A stretch of 64,000 nucleotides of DNA from Buddleja alternifolia (lineage: Eukaryota; Streptophyta; Magnoliopsida; Lamiales; Scrophulariaceae): the NCBI GenBank assembly GCA_019426215.1, contig CM033397.1:25422480-25486479 (forward strand), given 5' to 3'. The stretch's first letter is position 1; the number at the start of each line of letters is the position of its first letter. A program made the translations under genes and the position numbers. The notes beneath the pieces were generated by a model, which worked only from the letters and a program-made list of their open reading frames with translations, made no database searches and was not told the origin of the DNA. Below are positions 11,757 to 22,473 of the stretch, one piece after another.

Positions 11757-12089
11757 CTCAAATGCAATAACAACAAAAAATTCAATCTACAATCGGCCAA
11801 TGCCCCAATTAATCCTCAATATATAACGCAAGGCACCTACGCGTCGGCTATGAATCGGAAATGGAAGAAGGGTAAAGCCAAAACTCACCTTTTATCCCCA
11901 AAATTTTCGCACCGAGTCGATGTGAAAGACGAGCCTCTTGTGCAACGAATGATGTTGATGGAAGTGGCGGTGAAATCCGGTGGAAATGGCCGGAAATGGT
12001 GAGGAAATCGCCGGAATTCGTGTGGGAGAGGAGTTGTGAAGATTTTGGGAGAATTTTGACCGTTTTTGACCCACATATGTGTTAAATTC

Positions 12090-12432
12090 AGAATCGGGCG
12101 CCTAGGCGCGCGTGTTTGGGCGCCTAGGCGCGCGACACAACTTACCTGGATTCCTTTGGGTGGTAATGCCCGCGCCTAGGCGGGCGTTTCTCGGCGCCTG
12201 GGCGCCCCTTTCAGAATCGGGCGCCTAGGCGCCTGATTTCTCGGCGCCTGGGCGCCCCTTTCAGAATCGGGCGCCTAGGCGCCTGATTTCTCGGCGCCTG
12301 GGCGCCTGATTTCTCGGCGCCTGGGCGCCCCTTTCAGAATCGGGCGCCCAGGCGCCTGATTTCTCGGCGCCTGGGCGCCCCTTTCAGAATCGGGCGCCCA
12401 GGCGCCTGATTTCTCGGCGCTTGGGCGCCCAG
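12090..12432. repeat. GGCGCC palindrome array, ~50-bp period
   Basis: From 12192 to about 12431 a ~50-bp unit repeats about four times plus a partial copy. Each unit carries GGCGCCTGGGCGCC and GGCGCCTAGGCGCC-type palindromes separated by CCTTTCAGAATCG and TGATTTCTC. Looser copies start at 12095. It sits in the non-coding spacer between integrase and the env-like ORF. The same word family recurs in both LTRs and inside gag of this element. Confidence 0.9.
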
Positions 12433-12640
12433 TTCTGAATAGTTTTGTAACGAATTTCATTTCCTGTTTCAAAAGGGAAGAGACAAAACACTTAAAACAC
12501 AAACTAACAAAGATGTAAGGTTAGAAAATAAAGCAACAAACGGAATAATAAGGGAAAAAGAAAAGGAAACGGAAAGAAAACATGGGTTGCCTCCCAAGAA
12601 GCGCTAGTTTAGAGTCATTAGCTCGACTGAAAGCGAAGAA
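12433..12640 (-). other. Spacer after integrase
   Basis: Non-coding. On the minus strand it includes AAGCGCTTCTTGGGAGGC, followed by AACCCATG, a sequence often seen just after integrase in Athila-type elements. Its role is unknown. Confidence 0.5.
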
Positions 12641-13822
12641 TCACGAAGGGTCCGCGAGGATGAAGGACTCTTTGTCTCTTGGCCCATCCATCCCTAAGTA
12701 AGGTTTTAGACGTTGAGCGTTGACCAAGAAAGTATGTCCTTTATCTGTTGTAAGCTCGATGGCGCCGGATGGATAGACCTGGGAAATCAAAAATGGTCCC
12801 GACCATCGAGACTTAAGCTTCCCAGGGAAGAGTCGGAGTCGAGAGTTGTATAGCAACACCCGCTCTCCCTTGTGGAATTCCCGGGGGAGAATATGTTTGT
12901 CATGCCACATTTTGGTCCGCTCCTTATAGAGTTTTGCGTTCTCATAGGCAAGATGACGCCATTCTTCGAGTTCGTTGAGTTGTAGCAAACGTTGTGTACC
13001 TACACTTTGAGAGTCAAAATTTAGAAACTTAATGGCCCAATAAGCACGATGCTCGAGTTCAACGGGCAAGTGACATGTTTTACCAAAAACAAGACGATAC
13101 GGGGACATGCCAATTGGGGTTTTATAGGCGGTCCGATAAGCCCAAAAAGCATCATCCAATTTAAGGGACCAATCCTTTCTTGATGCGTTGACCGTTTTTT
13201 CTAAAATACGCTTAATCTCCCTATTCGAGACCTCCACTTGGCCACTAGTTTGTGGGTGGTATGGGGTCGAAATTTTATGCTTCACCCCGTACTTGGTCAA
13301 TAAAAGTTCAAACTGCCTGTTGCAGAAGTGGGTGCCCCCGTCACTAATGATGGCTCGGGGAGTTCCAAATCGAGTAAATATATGTTTCTTCAGAAAACGA
13401 GTGACAACCCGAGCATCATTAGTAGGCAAGGCCACGGCTTCCACCCATTTGGAGACATAGTCTACCGCAACAAGGATATATTTATTTGAACAAGAACTGG
13501 GGAAAGGGCCCATGAAATCCACACCCCATACATCAAACAACTCACACTCTAACATGCTATTTAAGGGCGTTTCATGATGTTTAGAGATGTTCCCCATTCG
13601 TTGACAGCGATCACAAGATTTGACATAATGATGTGCATCTTTAACAAGAGTAGGCCAGAAGAAACCTGATTGGAGGATCTTAGCTACCGTTTTGGAAGGC
13701 CCAAAATGGCCACCTACCGCCATATCATGACAATGAGATAGGATAGCATGCACGTCCGTTTCGGGTATGCAACGTCGAATTAAACCATCTGCACAAACTT
13801 TGAATAAAAGGGTTCGTCCCAA
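12641..13822 (-). pseudogene. Ty3/gypsy integrase (3' part of pol), intact domain in a broken pol
   Basis: The 393-residue frame carries the whole integrase: an HHCC zinc finger (H32, H39, C70, C73 by its first Met), then the catalytic core D102, D161 and E197. The 35-residue D161-E197 spacing is that of the DDE integrase/transposase fold. The C-terminal part has the S-R-W-S-G-P-F motif typical of gypsy integrases. Integrase inserts the cDNA in the host nucleus. The first Met is not a natural start: the frame is cut from the upstream RNase H part by frameshifts near 13804-13812 and 13875-13883. The domain itself looks undamaged. Confidence 0.92.
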
Positions 13823-14766
13823 AGATATTGCTTTACATCAGATAGAAATTTCTTCTTTTGATGAAAAGTGATATCCGGGGAAGACGGCCCGTAACAATGT
13901 AATTGGCAAAGTTAGCATACCAAGGTGAAATTTTTTCAGAAATAGCAAGGAGGTGTTCATCTGGGAATTCCTCACGAATTGGTGTCTCATCTAACGGATC
14001 ATTCACTAGCTCTAATCGTGAGAGGTGGTCGGCTACTACATTTTCGGTGCCTTTCTTGTCTTTTATCTCTAAATCAAATTCTTGGAGTAACAAAATCCAC
14101 CTAAGGAGTCTTGGTTTAGCATTTTCTTGGCAAGCAAATATTTTAAAGCCGAATGATCGGTGTAAACTATCACTTTGTTTAGCACGAGGTAAGAGTGGAA
14201 TTTATCGAATGCAAAGACTATGGCGAGTAATTCTTTTTCCGTGGTGGCATAATTCAATTGTGCGTCGTTAAGAGTTTACTAGCATAGTAAATGGTTCGAA
14301 ATACCTTTTCCTTCCTTTGGCCAAGGACCGCTCCAACCGCGGTGTCACTCGCATCACACATCAATTCGAATGGTAAGCTCCAATCGGGGGATGACATGAT
14401 AGGGGCGGAAACTAAGCGTTCCTTCAAATCAAGAAAGGCCTGCATACAAGAAGAATTGAAATCAAAAGGTGCATCTTTAACAAGCAAATTAGACAACGGT
14501 TTCGCAATTTTAGAGAAATTCAAGATGAATCGCCTATAGAAACCAGCATGCCCGAGAAAACTCCTAACAGCTTTTACCGATGTGGGTGGGGGAAGTTTTT
14601 CAATGACCTCAATCTTGGCTTGGTCCACTTCGATCCCTTTTTGAGAGATCTTGTGGCCAAGTACAATCCCCTCTCGGACCATTAAATGGCATTTTTCCCA
14701 ATTCAAAACAAGGTTGGTTTCTTCACAACGTTTAAGCACAACATTTAGATGAGCAAGACAATATCA
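13804..14766 (-). pseudogene. RT thumb and RNase H part of pol, five frameshifts
   Basis: Continuation of the RT ORF in other frames. The frame 14739-14254 has the RT thumb (L-G-H-K-I-S) and the first RNase H motif (F-E-L-M-C-D-A-S-D). The frame 14257-14069 has A-T-T-E-K-E-L-L-A-I-V and the Y-T-D-H-S-A-L-K-Y motif. The frame 14093-13833 has the end of RNase H (V-V-A-D-H-L-S-R-L) and the link to integrase. Breaks lie near 14760, 14276, 14124, 13879 and 13808. Each can be explained by loss of one base, some of them in homopolymers. RNase H degrades the RNA template during cDNA synthesis. All catalytic motifs can be seen, but no single protein could contain them. Confidence 0.9.
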
Positions 14767-17700
14767 AAAGTTGTTCCGAAAACAGAAAAGTCATCCATAA
14801 AAATTTCAAGGAAATCTTCAACCATATCATGAAAAATAGCCATCATGCATCTTTGAAAAGTGGCCGGGGCATTACACAAGCCAAATGGCATCCTTCTATA
14901 AGCAAATGTGCCATAAGGACAAGTGAAAGTGGTTTTCTCTTGGTCCTCAGGATCTATGGCAATTTGATTATAGCCGGAGTAACCATCTAGAAAACAATAG
15001 AAATCATGCCCGGCTAATCGTTCAAGCATTTGGTCAATAAAGGGGAGGGGGAAATGATCCTTACGTGTGGCATCATTCAACTTACGGTAATCTATACATA
15101 CACGCCACCCACTAATTATACGAGTTGGGATAAGCTCATTATTCGCATTCTCAATTACCGTTATTCCCCCTTTCTTAGGCACCACTTGGGTAGGGCTCAC
15201 CCACGCACTATCAGAAATAGGATAGATTATACCTGAGTCGAGCAGTTTAATCACTTCCTTCTTGACTACCTCTTGGATTTGTGGGTTTGATCTCCTTTGG
15301 GGTTGGCGTGTAGGCTTGGTGGAGTCCTCCATAAGTATTTTGTGCATACATATCGCTGGACTAATGCCTTTGATGTCCGCAAGTTTCCACCCAAAAGCCC
15401 GTTTGTGAGATCTCAACACCGTCATTAATTGCTCTTCTTGTGATCCTGAAAGAGATGAGGAAATGATCAATGGGAGTGTCTCGTCATCGTTCAAGTACAC
15501 ATATTTAAGGTGGGAGGGGAGGGGTTTGAGTTCGAGAGAGGGGGGTTCTTCAATAGATGGGCGAGGTGATCCTGACAATGATCTATCAACTTTGATGAAT
15601 CCTCCCGAATGAGAGGAAGATTTGTACTCCAAGCTTAGAACCTTTTCCACTAGATCATCTTTCTCCGAGTCCAATTGCATGGATTTCATAAGACTCTGTT
15701 CGAGAGAATTTTCAATTGTATTGTCCTGTAAATACTCAACAATCAAATGGTCAAATGTATCAATTCGATAACACGAGTCATGATCAAAAGGATGTTTAAG
15801 GACTTTGTAAACATCAAAGGTAACTTTGTCATCGCCCACATTCAAGGTAAGCTTACCATTAGCAATGTCAATTACCGCCTTACCCGTGGCTAGGAATGGT
15901 CTCCCTAGGATTAATGGTACTTCCACATCCTCTTCCATGTCGAGTACTACGAAATCAACGGGAAAATAAAACTTGTCGACTTGGACAATAACGTCTTCGA
16001 TTATCCCCTTGGGCCTCTTGATCGATCGGTCGGCTAGTTGAAGGCTCATTGAGGGCGGCTTGGGATTTCCAAGGCCTAGCTTTTTAAACAGTGAGTATGG
16101 AAGAAGATTGATGCTGGCCCCCGAGTCACATAACACCTTCTTGAATGATAAGGATCCAATTGTGCATGGGATTGTGAGACTCCCGGGATCTTGGAGCTTA
16201 GTTGGCAATTTATTGAGTAATACGGCGGAGCATTCTTCCGTGAGGCACACCGTCTCATTCTCTTCCCACTTCTGCTTGTTGGAGAGTATGTCCTTGAAGA
16301 ACTTCACATAATTCGGCATTTGGAGGATGGCGTCAATAAACGGAATATTAATTCTCACTTCCCGAAGGATTGCCAAAATTCGAAGAAAGCTCGGATCCAT
16401 CTCCTTTTTCTTCTTTTTGTGAGCATTTGGGAAGGGGAGACGAACTTCGATAGGGGGAGAAAGCGTTGGATTAGACGGATGAAAACCTACAGAAACAGTG
16501 GGCGGCGCCTGGGCGCGTGCGTCGGCGCCTAGGCGCGGATCTTCTGGCGCCTGGGCGTGCATATCTGGGCGCTCGGGCGCGGGATGCAGAGAGTTTGCAT
16601 CTGGCAGGTTTGTGGTTGGCGCCTGGGCGCGTGTATTGGCGCCTAGGCGCGGATCTGCTGGCACAAAAACAGTGGGCGGCGTCTGGGCGCGTGTATCGGC
16701 GCCTAGGCGCGGATCTGCTGGCGCCTGGGCGTGCATGTCTGGGCGCTCGGGCGCGGATGTACTGGCAGTGTCATTTTCCAATTGTTTGCCACTTCTCAAG
16801 GCTATGGCATTGCATTGGGCCTTCGGGTTCTTTTCCGTGTCGCTTGGGAGAGTCCCCGGGGCTCTACCGTTAACCGCATTAGAAAGTTGCCCTACTTGTG
16901 TTCGCAAATCCTTCATCTCCATACACATATCCTTTATCATATTCCGAAGTTCGTTGAAAGATGTATCGGACTTTTTCATGTGAGCATCCAGTTTCTCATC
17001 GATTGTGGGAGGTCGCATTTGCACTTGACCTTGACCTTGTCCATTGAAATTGCCTTGCCTCGGGGGTGGGTTATTGAAGGGTGGTCGTGGAGCTTGATAG
17101 ATCCCCGGTTGTGCGTTCTGTGCGGGGTTGGGCCTTTTTGGAAAATTCTCGGGTATATGAAAGTTCACCCGAGGTTTATTTTGATTCCCCACATAATTAA
17201 CATTGCCAACCTCCGGTTCCAAGAGTACTACTTCCTCAACTACTTCCTCAATACAAGCAACCTTTTTAGAGGATGAGGCCTCTTCATCGTCGGGGTAAAG
17301 CTCGTCTTCTCGGGCCAACTGTTCGACTTTGTCCCATACACTTTGACAATCTAACCCAAGGAGATCTCCTCCCGCACCCGCGTTGAGTCTATGCCGAATA
17401 CGTGACCTAACCCCATCATAGAAATGGAGTACTTGTTCATTCAACCCAAAATTATGATCGGGACATTTACGGAGCATGCCCTTATATCTAGCCCAAGCCT
17501 CGGCTAAAGATTCATTGCTCCTTTGCCTAAACCCTTTTATATTACTCCGTAGCTCATTTATTTTTGAAGGTGGAAAGAATTTATTTAAAAAGGCATCGAC
17601 CAACTCACTCCATGTTGTAATAGATTGTGGAGGTAAGGATTTGTACCATGTTGTCGCCCTATCCTTCAATGAGAAATGGAAGACTCTTAGACGAATCGCA

Positions 17701-18122
17701 TCAAGATCACGTGGGTGATATTGAATGGTCACAAGAGCCTCATCTATGGTTTCCAAATGAGCGTGTGGTGATTCGTGTGGTTCTCCATAGAAAGGATCTC
17801 CTTGCACCATATTAAAAATGTGAGCCGGAATGTGGTAGTTTGGTGTGAAGAAATTAGGCACGACTACGGGCCCCGGAATGGTATGGACCCTAGGTGGTAA
17901 GCTACCCCGAACCGACGGGAGTTGTGGAGGAGGTACCGCTTGCATGGCTTGTAGAACACCTTGTAACCACTCCCTAGTTTCCGGTGAGTTCATGTCCGGG
18001 AAATTTCCATTTGGGTTTTGGTTGAGATTATTGGCCATTTCTCTTGCTCGCCTACTAGTCCTAAGAACTCGTTCAATTTCGGGCTCCAACTCGTATAGAG
18101 GCTTGCTTGAGGAGCGGGTCAT
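14745..18122 (-). pseudogene. gag-protease-RT polyprotein of the Athila-like element, truncated by frameshift
   Basis: The long open frame reaches upstream to 18173, but the Met at 18122 (M-T-R-S-S-S-K) is the likelier start. Residues ~95-275 form the retrotransposon gag capsid region (W-Y-K-S-L-P-P-Q-S, then W-D-K-V-E-Q-L). No CCHC zinc knuckle is visible. Residues ~450-545 are a low-complexity linker made of A-Q-A-P and D-P-R-L-G-A-D repeats, encoded by GGCGCC palindromes. The aspartic protease active site is D666-S-G-A, followed by I-L-G-R-P-F. RT motifs follow (I-D-Y-R-K-L-N, then M-D-D with aspartates 1110-1111). The frame is lost just after the catalytic site, near 14760, where one base appears to be missing. 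Gag and pol share one frame, as usual in this branch. Confidence 0.92.
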
Positions 18123-18243
18123 GCACCTCAAGAACCTAACAATTAAATACAAGAACAAAATTAGACTAATCACGAAAATAAAAGAAAATCAAGAAATGAA
18201 CGAAAACTAAGAATTATTAAAAATGTAAACTAAAATAAACAAG

Positions 18244-18261
18244 TCCCCGGCAACGGCGCCA
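18244..18261 (-). other. Primer-binding site, tRNA-Asp type
   Basis: On the minus strand TGGCGCCGTTGCCGGGGA lies six bases inside the 5' LTR. This matches the 3' end of tRNA-Asp, the primer typical of Athila/Tat elements, and sets the orientation. Confidence 0.92.
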
Positions 18262-18267
18262 AAAACT

Positions 18268-19937
18268 TGACACGCTAAAAGCTAACGTGCTATGATAGCA
18301 AGTGCACTAGACGTGTGTAGTAATAAGTGGACAAAAAGTCCGGGTTGTCGAACCACAAGGACTTGAATTCTAGTTCATGATTTTCGATAAAAGAAAAGAC
18401 AATTAAAGTAAAAAGCAAGAAAAAGATTAAACAAACGAAGAACCAAAGAGAAACGGACTATAGATTAATCTCACGTAAGATAAAATGACTAAGGCACATG
18501 CTACAACCGAATCTACTCGTCAATATATATGAGCTACTCTTCGAATTATTAGACTCCTATTGCTTTGGTGGAAACTCCTAAATTAACTATTACCCGATGT
18601 CTCGGCACATAATAATCCTATGATTAATTGACGGTTCTCTAAATATGTCTATCCGAGAATCTAATCAAAAATCACGCATTAACGTTCTAGAGCTTCCCCG
18701 AACGAATCCGGCTAACAACACCCGGGAATCTTTACCTATTTCTAAGGCAATCCCTCATTTGTTTCGGATGATGTGTTAATTCTCTTGCACCCTAATCTAT
18801 TTTCTCTCGAACAACTAGATTAGGCAAGATAGCAAGCATATGGTGATCAAACACATGATTGGAATAAAAGCATAGAATTAACACACAAAGCAATAGGATA
18901 ATTAATACAAAGAGCAACTTCACATATATTGATTCATAAATTTGGCCTTCACATGGCCTTAGTTCTACAATATTAGCCTCTCATCAAAGCCTTAAGAAAA
19001 TCTAATACAAACATATACATACTCATGGAAATAAACATGTAAATGCAAATAATTAAAACTCCCTCAATTGATTGATGATGGATCTTTGCTCTTGATCTTC
19101 AATCCTTAGCTCTTCTCTCTTTGTTCCCCTCCAAAAGTGATGAAGAAAATGGTGATGAATGATGATGAGTGAAAAGTGATGGACAAAATGCCTCTCTCTC
19201 CCCTCCTCCTCCAAGATGTTTCGGTCAATTGCCCCCTAGGATCCTTAAGAAGACCACCACAAATCAGCCCCTCATGTGTATGTCCCCCCTAGTGTCCCCT
19301 CCACTACTCTTAAAGTGAGTAGTATAAAATTCCCAAAAGTAGATCTAGTAAGAAACATACTTATGACATCCCCCCCATACATGTGATGACCTCTTGGCTT
19401 TAAATGTTCCATTCCCCCATCAAATGATGATCTTTTGGCTGAAAGGAATCAAATCTCGGATGTGTCCACGCCTAGGCGCGGGTTTTATGGCGCTCGGGCG
19501 CCCAAATCAGAATGTTGGGAGTATTTGCCTCTGTCTGGCGCAGTATTTGTATTTCCTTCATAACTCTCTCCACAAAACTCCGATTTGGATGATTCAAGTC
19601 CTCATTTGAAGCTAACACATAGTTCTACAACTTTGTAGAAGAAAACTTCATCCAATTCGGTCTCTAAACATACGGAAAAAGCGCTCGAACGTGGAAAGTG
19701 GTGCTGAAACGGCGCCCGGGCGTGGGCAAGATGGCGCCTATGCGTAGGGGTGCATAGAAATTTGGCCTAAACTTGTTTTATACGTCATTTTTCATCCCGT
19801 TCTTTGATTGTATCCATTTAAGACCTGAAATCACTTAATGCACGAATTAAACGCACATGTGGCAAGAATCAAGCGATAAATGAACCTAAGACATAAACGC
19901 AAAGGGGCTTAAAAACACGTAAAAATGCTTCTTATCA
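18268..19937 (-). repeat. 5' LTR of the Athila-like element
   Basis: 1670 bp, TG...CA. It differs from 6861-8528 by about eight substitutions and two single-base indels: an extra T near 18760 and another near 19113. It carries the promoter for minus-strand transcription, but I could not settle on one TATA box. Confidence 0.95.
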
Positions 19938-19942
19938 ATAAG
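19938..19942. repeat. Target-site duplication ATAAG (right)
   Basis: Pairs with 6856-6860. Removing the element joins 6855 and 19938 into one continuous AT-rich sequence. Confidence 0.93.
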
Positions 19943-20640
19943 AGGCAGACGCCTCTAAAAAACACATGCAACATTGTCTTTTGTTTAATCTTCTCTTTCT
20001 CTTGACTACTTCTCCGCATTAGAACCTATATACCTTTCTCCTACCTTTTTCTCCACAAGCCAAATAATTACTTTGATTAAAGTTGGCACCTTAAATATTG
20101 AAAAAATCTCTCCCAATATCTCTCTCTAAACCCTAGTCTCTTTTTTTTCTATTTTTCTCCATCGGCGATGGCTTGGTGAAACAATTGTCTTCTTCACCAC
20201 TGTTACCACCATCGTCGGCGGGTTGGGTTGGAGCACCTTTCTTCAACTTGTACATCACATCTTCAAATCTGAAAAGACGGCTATGGATCTAACGAGGCAG
20301 AGACAGATCTGACGAGATGAAGACGGGTGATACATAAATTTTTATATAGCGTTTTAGATATTTGTTTAGTATTTTATTTTCTCTCTCGTATGAGAGTTTG
20401 TTTTTTCTCTCGAATGAGAGTTTCATCTCTCCTTGAATAGGAGTTGCACAAGAATTTTTTTGTGTTCGGTTGTGAGTTCTTAAGATTTGTTATTTTCAAG
20501 AATTTGATAGTTAGTGTTTCAGATGTTCTTACTATATCGTTTGAGTTGATATGAATTGTATTGTTCCAAACGTTGTAAACTTTTGATTAAATGATATATA
20601 AGACCGATTTTTTTTCAAAAAAAAAAAAACTAGCACTAAA
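19943..20640 (+). other. Unassigned stretch ending in poly(A), possible retroposon tail
   Basis: A T-rich stretch with three imperfect copies of a CTCTC(G/T)...GAGAGTT word at about 20384-20450 leads to a run of A at 20617-20629 after a TTGATTAAATGATATATAAG context. A LINE or retrogene 3' end would look like this, but there is no coding remnant and no target duplication that I could find. Confidence 0.3.
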
Positions 20641-21284
20641 ATTATAGTAAGATTATCAAAATATTCAAGGTGTAGATTCTACGCTTAGAGGTGCTACACT
20701 TGGAGCATTGTGATCAATCCAAAAACAACGAAAGCGTGGCAGTGATTTTTGCTGAGGAAGAGGACGAGAATTGCTTGTAGCTGAAAAAACATTCACCATC
20801 CGTTCTCGTTCATCAATTGAATTGAATTTATTACGATATAAACCCACCGAGATATGATGGCCTGAAAACCCATATGAAATGACGTTTTTGTAATTCGATG
20901 GTACATGAAGCCTGCTCATCGCGCTGCATGTTTAATAAATTTTTATGGTTTGTTTCCACTGTTTCGGTGCGATGAGCGAGGTCATTGTTAGCCTTTTCAT
21001 CAACAGCCCCATCCCAAGCGATTCGGCGTGAACAAGAATATATGATAATTAGGCTTTCATAAACAGGCCTCATTTCTTCAAAAATAATAAATAGGCCTCA
21101 CAAAAAATGGAGAGTGAATATGAACTGGGCTGATGAGTAAAGGCCCAACATATTCCTTGAGCATAATATATGCAACACCAAATTTAGCTTGATCCAACAT
21201 CTTCAACAATTTCTATGTTTGCCATGTAGGGGCCGCATGATCCTTTCGATTGTGGGTAATTATAAGGGAGAATTTGGGATAGCA
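20641..21284. other. Intergenic stretch without a supported gene
   Basis: Two overlapping minus-strand frames of 84 and 80 codons (20665-20919, 20831-21073) lack family resemblance, so I do not call a gene. Nothing else is recognised. Confidence 0.45.
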
Positions 21285-21298
21285 AAAGATGAAAAAAT

Positions 21299-21515
21299 TA
21301 TTCATGTTGGTCTAGTGATATTTATCTCATATTTTATGTGAGAGGTTCTGAATTTGATTCTAAACTAACTTTCCTCCATTATGGAGCTAGATAGAATTGT
21401 GGCTCTCCCCTCTTTTATATGATTAGATAAAGTTTTTATGGCTCAGTTGATAATTATCAACTCAGGTTTATCGGGCTAGATATGTAGGGTATCTCCTCCT
21501 CTTGAATTTAAAAAT
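21299..21515 (+). mobile_element. tRNA-derived SINE with perfect 14-bp target duplication
   Basis: 217 bp. The target duplication AAAGATGAAAAAAT occurs at 21285-21298 and 21516-21529 with no mismatch. Near the left end an A-box-like TGGTCTAGTGATA and, about 35 bp later, a B-box-like GGTTCTGAATTTGATTC form an internal RNA polymerase III promoter. SINEs are moved in trans by LINE proteins. The body after the tRNA-like head is T-rich and the 3' end is A/T-rich rather than pure poly(A). Confidence 0.75.
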
Positions 21516-21660
21516 AAAGATGAAAAAATGTGAAAATTAATTAAGAAGAGTTGGAACCAATACTTAGAGGAAGGATTTTCAAAGAAATGGAAAAGCTTTA
21601 AGCACTCGTGCTTCTACAGGTTTCTTATCATTATTACTTTTCTGTATAATAATTAAGGAT

Positions 21661-21854
21661 TTTTTTTTTTTGGTATATATTAGAGTTTCCCTCAACCGGA
21701 CGCCGGAAACTATTTCCCTTCGAGGCGTAGAGATCACCGAAGTGGGTTTTGCCTCTCCCAACAAAGTCTTTTCCGTACACACCGCCAGGAGTTGAACTCT
21801 AGACAAATACTTAAGGAACCCAACTATCTACCAACTGTGCTGGACCTTGTTGGT
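21661..21854 (-). mobile_element. Second tRNA-derived SINE, other family, minus strand
   Basis: Read on the minus strand it begins near 21854 with a tRNA-like head. An A box (AGCACAGTTGGTAGA) and B box (GAGTTCAACTCCTGG) are both clear. It ends in an A-run (T-run at 21660-21671 on plus). An 11-bp target duplication TAATTAA(G/A)GAT lies at 21650-21660 and 21855-21865 with one mismatch. It is about 194 bp. The body (GGCGGTGTGTACGG and onward) differs from the SINE at 21299, so the two are separate families. Confidence 0.82.
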
Positions 21855-21865
21855 TAATTAAAGAT

Positions 21866-22380
21866 TATTTGATAAGTGATAAAATAGATTTGGGAATATT
21901 ATAAAACAAACTAGTAGTTGCACGGGCAACAATTTTAATTGCAATAATATTTTATCTTTACAATTTGTGAGTATAGTTTGACAAATTTTGAGAGTATAAT
22001 TCCAAAATGTTTATGCTTAATAAAGGTATCATTGATTGAGTTACAGTATTTTAGAAGTCACCGTTTATGATTAAGGAAATTACCTCACATTATGTTGTAT
22101 TTAGTGCATGATTTTATTTTTTATATGGTAAATGTGATCTTGTCATCTTTTTCATATATCTTAGCTGTAAAACTTTTTGAGTTTTAGTATGTAGTCAAAA
22201 TAACTCGTTAGATTAGGGAAAATTGCATTTTATTTTTAGGCAACTGTAAGAATATATATCATCAAAAAACATCCTTTTACATCACAATCTGGACTATACA
22301 ACAGGGCCTAGAAATCAACAATTAACAAGCTTTACAACTAACAAAACAAAAGATATGTATTTATTGAATAGCATCAAAAA
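21866..22380. other. AT-rich intergenic stretch, possible 3' UTR at its right end
   Basis: Mostly AT-rich with no ORF. The minus strand from 22380 toward 22220 could be the 3' UTR of the exon-like piece at 22381-22473 and contains an AATAAA word near 22230. A TAGTAGTTGCACGGGCAAC word at 21910 looks like a mobile-element end but was not paired. Confidence 0.35.
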
Positions 22381-22473
22381 ATATTCTATCTCTAGGTCTA
22401 AATTTCCTAGCTCTGAAATGTTCAAATTTCAGCAGAAGCTCCTGTTTTAGTTGGGAGAATACAACCTCACTAG
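22381..22473 (-). pseudogene. Exon-like fragment of an unrecognised gene
   Basis: On the minus strand TTTTCTCTAG (a good splice-acceptor context) is followed by about 30 open codons. They encode a charged, protein-like peptide (ending R-P-R-D-R-I-F-F-D-A-I-Q) and then TAA. The codons look unlike the surrounding AT-rich DNA. I do not recognise the family. No upstream exon is visible because repeat DNA begins directly beyond the acceptor. It may be a captured or stranded last exon, or chance. Confidence 0.25.

Larger units (their letters stand above)
6861..19937 (-). mobile_element. Complete Athila/Tat-like Ty3/gypsy retrotransposon (13.1 kb)
   Basis: Two ~1.67-kb LTRs flank an interior with gag, protease, RT, RNase H, integrase and a 3' env-like ORF in that order on the minus strand. 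The RT-RNase H-integrase order makes it Ty3/gypsy. The tRNA-Asp primer site, the separate ORF after integrase and the gag style point to the Athila/Tat branch. A perfect target duplication ATAAG lies at 6856-6860 and 19938-19942. By eye the LTRs differ at about 8 substitutions and 2 one-base indels in ~1670 bp, so the insertion is recent. The coding region nevertheless has at least seven frameshifts, so the copy is not autonomous as written. Confidence 0.96.

Noticed and set aside
12192..12431. Regular ~50-bp repeats with palindromes, at first sight like a CRISPR array
   Set aside because: Spacers are not unique, since the whole 50-bp unit repeats. There are no cas genes and the context is a plant retrotransposon.
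16498..16983. Plus-strand ORFs of 118-181 codons rich in R, A and G
   Set aside because: They are antisense shadows of the gag linker, kept open by the GC-rich palindromes that lack stops in several frames.
20665..21073. Two overlapping minus-strand ORFs that could be a gene fragment
   Set aside because: The composition is not convincing, no motif was recognised, and neither frame joins well to splice sites. A protein search would be needed before calling a gene.
21800..21854. Apparent tRNA gene (A and B boxes on minus)
   Set aside because: There is no cloverleaf-closing 3' half. The sequence continues into a SINE body with poly(A) and a target duplication.
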